Of a stretch of 8,961 nucleotides of DNA, positions 5,617 to 8,961 are shown in pieces. Below the pieces are notes generated by a model that had not been told where the DNA came from, did no database searches, and saw nothing but the letters and a program-made list of their open reading frames with translations. Numbering within the stretch: position 1 is the first letter of the stretch; each line of letters opens with the position of its first letter. The translations under genes were made by a program, and so were the position numbers. This DNA comes from Peptoniphilaceae bacterium (lineage in GTDB: Bacteria > Bacillota > Clostridia > Tissierellales > Peptoniphilaceae), in assembly GCA_902363535.1 (NCBI GenBank), contig CABJAE010000021.1, forward strand, positions 8,141-17,101, given 5' to 3'.

Positions 5617-6132
5617 TTACAGTTCTATGACAGGGGGTTCTTTTTTATTGTTTTGTAACTTTTCGAAGGCGAGGATGGTGCGGGCGGCTTCTTCGATGGT
5701 GGTGTTTTCAACGATTTCATCGGCGGCATTTTCGTAGATGGGCTTTCTGTCCCTATAAAGTTTTCTTAAGGTTTCGATGCCGCCTTTTGAGAGGGGGCGG
5801 CCATCGGTGGCCAAGTCTTCCAGTGGGCGGGTGATCCAGTAGAGGGTACCGGTGCGCTTTAATGCCTCGGTATTTTCGGGATCGAGGAGGCTACCGCCGC
5901 CGGTGGCGATGACGACGTTTTTCTCTTCGGCGGCTTCGATGACGGCCTCCTTTTCGTAGGCGCGGAAGGCTTCTTCTCCTTGTTGTTCGAAGATTTGGGG
6001 GATGTCGCCGTGTTTTTTGATGATTTCGGTGTCGATGTCGATGCATTTTCTGTGCAGTTTTTCGGCAACGGCTTCGGCGACGGAGGTTTTGCCGGCGCCG
6101 GGCATACCGATGATGACGATGTTTTTGGTCAT
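5617..6132 (-). CDS. aroK: Shikimate kinase
   Basis: 171 residues, a normal length for the family. It transfers phosphate from ATP to shikimate to give shikimate 3-phosphate in the cytosol. Visible motifs are the Walker A loop GMPGAGKTS (residues 9-17), the shikimate-binding region IDIDTEI (D32, D34), FRAYE (R57), the glycine motif ATGGGSLL (about 76-83), the lid arginine DGRPL (R112) and YRDRKPIY (R129). ATG 6132 is chosen over a frame extended 18 codons upstream, because this is where the Walker domain begins in relatives and because it overlaps the aroC stop as ATGA, with AGGAGAG just before it inside aroC. The overlap suggests translational coupling. aroK is the last gene of the operon. 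The C-terminal tail (NNKKEPPVIEL) extends past the core fold. I see no classic terminator after it. Confidence 0.95.
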   Translation of the reverse strand: MTKNIVIIGMPGAGKTSVAEAVAEKLHRKCIDIDTEIIKKHGDIPQIFEQQGEEAFRAYEKEAVIEAAEEKNVVIATGGGSLLDPENTEALKRTGTLYWITRPLEDLATDGRPLSKGGIETLRKLYRDRKPIYENAADEIVENTTIEEAARTILAFEKLQNNKKEPPVIEL

Positions 6133-7142
6133 TGGCTCTCTCCTATGATTTGATGCAGGGCGATTTCTTTTTGCCGCTCGATCCAAAGATCGAGGATGGC
6201 GATTGCGGCGGCGGCTTCGAGGACGGGGGGGATGCGGCGCACGAGGGCGGTGTCGTGGCGGCCTTTTATTTCAAGCGCGGTGTTTCTTCCCTCGCGATCG
6301 ACGGTGTGTTGTTTTTTTCCGATGGAGGGGGTGGGCTTGACGGCGACGGTGATTTCGATGGCGTCTCCTGTGGTGATGCCGCCGAGGATTCCGCCGGCGT
6401 TGTTGGTTGTGGTGTGGACGACGCCGTTTTCTTCTATATAGGGGTCGTTGTTTTGGCTGCCTTTTAATCGGGCGGCTTTCTCTCCCGCGCCGAAGGCCAC
6501 GCTTTTTACGGCGCCGACGGCGTAGAGGGCATGGGCCAGGGCGCTTTGGGCGGAGGCATCCCGCGTGCCGCCGAGGCCTATTGGCACGCCTGTGATGGTG
6601 AGGGCGACGATGCCGCCGAGGCTGTCTTTTTCTTGTTTGGCTTGCTCGAGGGCTTTTTCCTGGGCGGTCGGGCTTTGTTCTCCCCCTATTTCCGTGATGC
6701 GCGATGCGATATTGATGTTTTGTGTCTTTAAGAAATCGGCGGCGATGGCGCCTGCGGCGACGAGGGGGGCGGTGAGGCGGCCGCTTCGATGTCCTGCGCC
6801 TCTCGGATCGTCGGCGCCGAAGGTTTTCACGTGGGCGGTGTAGTCGCCGTGGCCGGGGCGGTAGGGCATGTGCTCGTAGTCTTGGCTTTTTGTGTCTTTA
6901 TTGGGGATCCAGATGGCCAGGGGATCGCCGGTGGTTTTGCCGCCGTAGGTGCCGGAGATGATTTCCCAGGGATCGGGCTCTTTTCTCGTTGTGTCGTAGT
7001 GGCCTGAGGGTCTCCTGCGGGCGAGGGCGCGGTCGATGGCGGCTTCATCCACGGGTATGTGGGGAGGCAGACCGGTGATGAGGGCGCCGACGCCTTTTCC
7101 GTGGCTTTCGCCGAAGAGGGTGATGGAGATGTTTTTTCCCAT
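6129..7142 (-). CDS. aroC: Chorismate synthase
   Basis: 337 residues, slightly shorter than the usual 350-390. It converts 5-enolpyruvylshikimate 3-phosphate to chorismate and needs reduced FMN. Motifs: GESHGKGVGALITGLP (11-26, first family signature), RRRPSGHYDTTRKEPD (42-57), YRPGHGDYTAHVKTFG (94-109, with conserved H98), RGAGHRSGRLTA (114-125, a variant of the usual R-G-G-G-R-x-S-A-R-E-T), NNAGGILGGITTGD (247-260), and GRHDTALVRRIPPVLEA (294-310, third signature). The start has AAAGGA upstream and lies 22 nt after the aroA stop. The end overlaps aroK by four bases. The loop at 114-125 replaces the common SSAR with RSGR, worth noting since this region contacts flavin and substrate. The coding strand is C-rich, unlike the SLH gene. 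Confidence 0.96.
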   Translation of the reverse strand: MGKNISITLFGESHGKGVGALITGLPPHIPVDEAAIDRALARRRPSGHYDTTRKEPDPWEIISGTYGGKTTGDPLAIWIPNKDTKSQDYEHMPYRPGHGDYTAHVKTFGADDPRGAGHRSGRLTAPLVAAGAIAADFLKTQNINIASRITEIGGEQSPTAQEKALEQAKQEKDSLGGIVALTITGVPIGLGGTRDASAQSALAHALYAVGAVKSVAFGAGEKAARLKGSQNNDPYIEENGVVHTTTNNAGGILGGITTGDAIEITVAVKPTPSIGKKQHTVDREGRNTALEIKGRHDTALVRRIPPVLEAAAAIAILDLWIERQKEIALHQIIGESQ

Positions 7143-7164
7143 GGTGTTCCTTTCTGTTTCTATT

Positions 7165-8379
7165 TTATGGTTTGTTTTCGATTTTGTTTTCGTGGATCAG
7201 GGGGAGTTTTTCCACGGCGGCGTAGAAGCCGGGCCAGCTTTTGTTTGCGGCTTCGGGATTTTTCAGGGCGACGGGGCCATCTGCGACTGTGGCGGCGGCG
7301 AAGGCGGCAAAGGCGATGCGGTGATCGCCGAAGGTGTCGACGGTGCCGGGGCGGATTGTGCCGGGGGCGACTTTCAGTGTATCTTCCGTGGCTGTTGTGT
7401 TTATACCCAGGGCGCGGAGCATGGCGGCGGTGGCGGCGATGCGGTCGGTCTCTTTGGTGCGGAGGCGGCGGATGCCTGTGAAGGTGGCGCCTGTTTGGGT
7501 GGCGAGGACGGCGAGGGGCATGAGGAGGTCGGGGGTGTGGGTAAGGTCGACGGGGGTGTTTTCTTTTATGGATTTGATGTGGTCGTAGATTTTTCTGTCG
7601 CCCTGGAGGCTGTGGGCGGGGAGGTTTTCGAGGCGGATGCGGCTACCCATTTCGTTGGCGACGATGAAGTAGGCGGCGTGGCTGAGGTCGCCTTCTACAT
7701 GGGGGGTGATTTTCTGTATTTGGCCTTTATGAACGATGTAGGTATCCTGTGTTTCTTCTATTTCTACGCCGGCTTCTTTTATGAGGGCGGCGGTCATGGC
7801 GATGTAGGGCCGGGAAGCGGGGTTGATTACCGCGAGGGTGGCGTCGCGATTTTGCGCGAGGGCGGCGATGAGGGCACCGGTGGCGAATTGGCCGGTGGTT
7901 TCGGCGTGGATTTTTGCGCGTTCGAAAACGAGGCGGCCTTTTGTTTCCATGGGCCGGGGGCCTGTAACTTGCACGCCGTTTTCTCTTAAGAAGCGGATGC
8001 CTTCCTCCATGGGGCGGGCGGCGAGATGTTTTCCTGCGGTGAAGGTGACGCGCTCTGCCAGTGCCGGGGCCAGGATGAGGGCGATGCGCAGAGTGGTGGC
8101 GCTTTCGTTGACGTGGATACGGACGGGGGCGGAGATGTTTTTTTGTATCGGGGAGATGGTTATGCTATGGGTGTTGTTTGTATTTGTGATGGTTACTTTT
8201 CCGCCCAGGGATTTGATGAGGTTGATGGTTTCTTTGATGTCGTTGGAGATTTCCGAGAGATGGATTTCTCCCCCGTGAGGCGCGAGGGCGGCGAGAATGA
8301 TTTTTCTGTGAACAAGGGATTTGGAGGGCGGGAGGGGTAAGTGCCCCTCCCGAGGCCCTCCCTGAAATGTGAGGAGCAT
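7165..8379 (-). CDS. aroA: 3-phosphoshikimate 1-carboxyvinyltransferase (EPSP synthase)
   Basis: 404 residues, a little short of the usual 420-445. It joins phosphoenolpyruvate to shikimate 3-phosphate. Motifs: PPSKSLVHRKIILAALA (17-33, K20, S21, R25), NESATTLRIA (91-100), ARPMEEGIRFLRENG (121-135), TTGQFATGALIAALA (161-175, Q164), EGDLSHAAYFIVA (229-241), THTPDLLMPLAVLA (280-293, catalytic D284 by alignment with the PD motif), RTKETDR (307-313), GDHRIAFAAF (351-360) and NKSWPGF (379-385). Against E. coli, the serine pair just before the conserved Q appears as T-G, by eye. First gene of aroA-aroC-aroK. The ribosome binding site is modest (AAGGA in an A-rich leader). Codons 7-19 lie in a strong hairpin. 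The promoter is not identified. Confidence 0.96.
   Translation of the reverse strand: MLLTFQGGPREGHLPLPPSKSLVHRKIILAALAPHGGEIHLSEISNDIKETINLIKSLGGKVTITNTNNTHSITISPIQKNISAPVRIHVNESATTLRIALILAPALAERVTFTAGKHLAARPMEEGIRFLRENGVQVTGPRPMETKGRLVFERAKIHAETTGQFATGALIAALAQNRDATLAVINPASRPYIAMTAALIKEAGVEIEETQDTYIVHKGQIQKITPHVEGDLSHAAYFIVANEMGSRIRLENLPAHSLQGDRKIYDHIKSIKENTPVDLTHTPDLLMPLAVLATQTGATFTGIRRLRTKETDRIAATAAMLRALGINTTATEDTLKVAPGTIRPGTVDTFGDHRIAFAAFAAATVADGPVALKNPEAANKSWPGFYAAVEKLPLIHENKIENKP
8323..8361 (-). promoter_or_regulatory. Strong hairpin within the first codons of aroA
   Basis: CGGGAGGGG (8329-8337) and CCCCTCCCG (8344-8352) pair perfectly around a 6-base loop. GGAGGG (8323-8328) pairs with CCCTCC (8356-8361) outside a 3-base bulge, 15 pairs in total. 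In the mRNA it starts about 15 nt past the AUG and covers codons 7-19, including the PPSKS active-site segment. The position suggests an effect on translation, either way. No function is proven. Confidence 0.55.
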
Positions 8380-8409
8380 ATGTTTTTCCTTTTTCTTTTT
8401 GTTCTTAAA

Positions 8410-8690
8410 TATGTTTTTTCTTGCGGATGAAGGGGCACACGGTATGTGATTTGATTTCCCTTTTTTCTTTCGCTTTTTTTGTCTTTGCGTTGAAATGGCA
8501 CACGTTTTGTGTTTCGCGTTACCTTTTTTGTCTTACTATAATTATATCTTCGCGATTCTTCCCGGGGGAGGGAAAAAGGGCGTTGCGATTCGCCCTTATC
8601 CCTCCCCCGGACCCCCACCCTTTATCCCTAACGCTTTCTAGCAGTGCAAATGCCTAACGGCATTTGATTCCTGTTGGGCCGTGTCGCCCG
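8410..8690 (+). repeat. Composite intergenic repeat, copy 3 (fullest copy)
   Basis: Starts with two tandem modules about 63 bp apart, TTGCG..GGCACAC-N-TGTG..TTTC..CTTTTTT. The first is centred on CACA/TGTG near 8436-8448 and the second near 8499-8511. Next is a GC-rich hairpin: CCGGGGGAGGGA (8562-8573) with TCCCTCCCCCGG (8599-8610), then an inner AAGGGCG/CGCCCTT stem and loop TTGCGATT. Then come C-rich blocks, AACGCTTTCTAG, the 8-bp hairpin CAAATGCC-TAAC-GGCATTTG (8647-8666), GATT and TTGGGC. It lies upstream of aroA and may contain its promoter region, but I see no good -35/-10 pair. No gene is convincing here. Confidence 0.7.
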
Positions 8691-8754
8691 CCGGGGCTTC
8701 TGCGAAGGGCTTATAATTTTGAGATTGAAGGGTGATTCGCGATTTAGTTTTTTC

Positions 8755-8890
8755 TTCTCCCGTTTTTATCTTTGCGGTCAAAAGGGCTCACCGTATGTGT
8801 TTCGCTTTCCCTTTTTTCTTTCGCTTAAAATTTCATTCCTAATTTGTTTTGAAACCCGGGGGCGGGGAAAAGAGCTCAGAGCGGAATAAC
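8755..8890 (+). repeat. Composite intergenic repeat, copy 4 (truncated)
   Basis: Carries the TCTTTGCGG..AAAAGGGCTCAC..TATGTGTTTCGC..CTTTTTTCTTTCGC module, then 71 bases on begins the GC-rich hairpin arm CCGGGGGCGGGGAAAA at 8856. The opposite arm is missing: after GAGCGGAA the sequence turns to TAACCCGG. A 37-base block at 8850-8886 matches the complement of 1637-1673 exactly, so copies 2 and 4 are the closest pair although they lie about 7 kb apart in opposite orientation. Confidence 0.7.
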
Positions 8891-8931
8891 CCGGTCCCCA
8901 AGATTTGGACATCCCCCTACCTCAAATCGTG

Positions 8932-8956
8932 TATAATTCAATTAAGGAGGGAAACC
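8932..8956 (+). promoter_or_regulatory. -10 box and ribosome binding site of the rightmost gene
   Basis: TATAAT at 8932-8937 is followed by AAGGAGG at 8944-8950, six bases before ATG 8957. A transcript from this -10 would start almost at the ribosome binding site, leaving a leader of about 13 nt. No good -35 stands 16-18 bases upstream. The nearest is TGGACA at 8906-8911, 20 bases away, so the promoter is uncertain but the ribosome binding site is clear. Confidence 0.5.
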
Positions 8957-8961
8957 ATGGG
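8957..8961 (+). CDS. Start of an unidentified gene, cut by the window end
   Basis: ATG plus two bases only. It is called because a consensus AAGGAGG lies at the right distance upstream and the region before it is non-coding. Nothing can be said about the product. It is transcribed away from aroA, so the repeat copies at 8410-8890 lie in a divergent intergenic region. Confidence 0.6.

Noticed and set aside
7036..7989. 317-codon plus-strand frame across aroA and aroC
   Set aside because: Antisense to the clear aroA gene and aroC start; glycine/valine-rich low-complexity translation caused by the skewed codon use of the real genes.
8537..8546. TATAATTATA as promoter of aroA or of a plus-strand transcript
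   Set aside because: It gives a -10 on both strands, but neither strand has an acceptable -35 or extended -10, so it remains only an AT-rich candidate.
8193..8618. 141-codon minus-strand frame overlapping the aroA start and repeat copy 3
   Set aside because: Its Lys/Arg-rich repeats (VPFQRK, VPLHPQ) come from the tandem CACA/TGTG modules. It overlaps aroA in another frame and has no ribosome binding site.

Overview
The window looks like chromosomal DNA from a low- to mid-GC Gram-positive anaerobe (Firmicutes/Bacillota). The evidence is a large protein with a signal peptide and SLH domains, strong AAGGAGG ribosome binding sites, a DUF1659/DUF2922/YvrJ trio of the kind found in Firmicutes, and rho-independent terminators. 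A Peptoniphilaceae/Tissierellia-type host is my impression from the SLH protein and the aro set. It is inference, not proof.

Layout. (1) 2-1255: a complete IS3-family insertion sequence with orfA, orfB in the -1 frame, an intact DDE triad and imperfect 40-bp terminal inverted repeats. (2) 1256-1846: no gene, but hairpin-rich repeat DNA. The insertion sequence sits inside one copy of this repeat, and a second copy lies in the opposite orientation. (3) 1847-2450, minus strand: a three-gene operon of very small proteins, DUF1659 - DUF2922 - YvrJ, preceded by an array of about five ~82-bp tandem repeats (2461-2841). (4) 2943-5426, minus strand: an 827-residue SLH-domain surface protein with its own terminator, a good promoter and an mRNA that should begin with a hairpin. 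(5) 5617-8379, minus strand: a compact shikimate-pathway operon aroA-aroC-aroK (EPSP synthase, chorismate synthase, shikimate kinase), with a 22-nt gap and then a 4-nt overlap. (6) 8380-8956: no gene; two more copies of the composite repeat, then the ribosome binding site and first codon of a plus-strand gene that runs out of the window.

How the parts work together. AroK phosphorylates shikimate, AroA adds the enolpyruvyl group and AroC makes chorismate, so three of the last four steps of this branch are covered (AroK, AroA and AroC are consecutive). The SLH protein is secreted and should bind the cell-wall polymer. The small DUF operon has no known role. It is separated from the SLH gene by a strong terminator, so it is probably transcribed independently.

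The most unusual content is non-coding: a dispersed composite repeat whose small hairpin shows compensatory base changes between copies, the 82-bp tandem array directly upstream of the DUF1659 operon, and a strong hairpin inside the first codons of aroA. I found no tRNA, rRNA, CRISPR array, phage genes or defence system.
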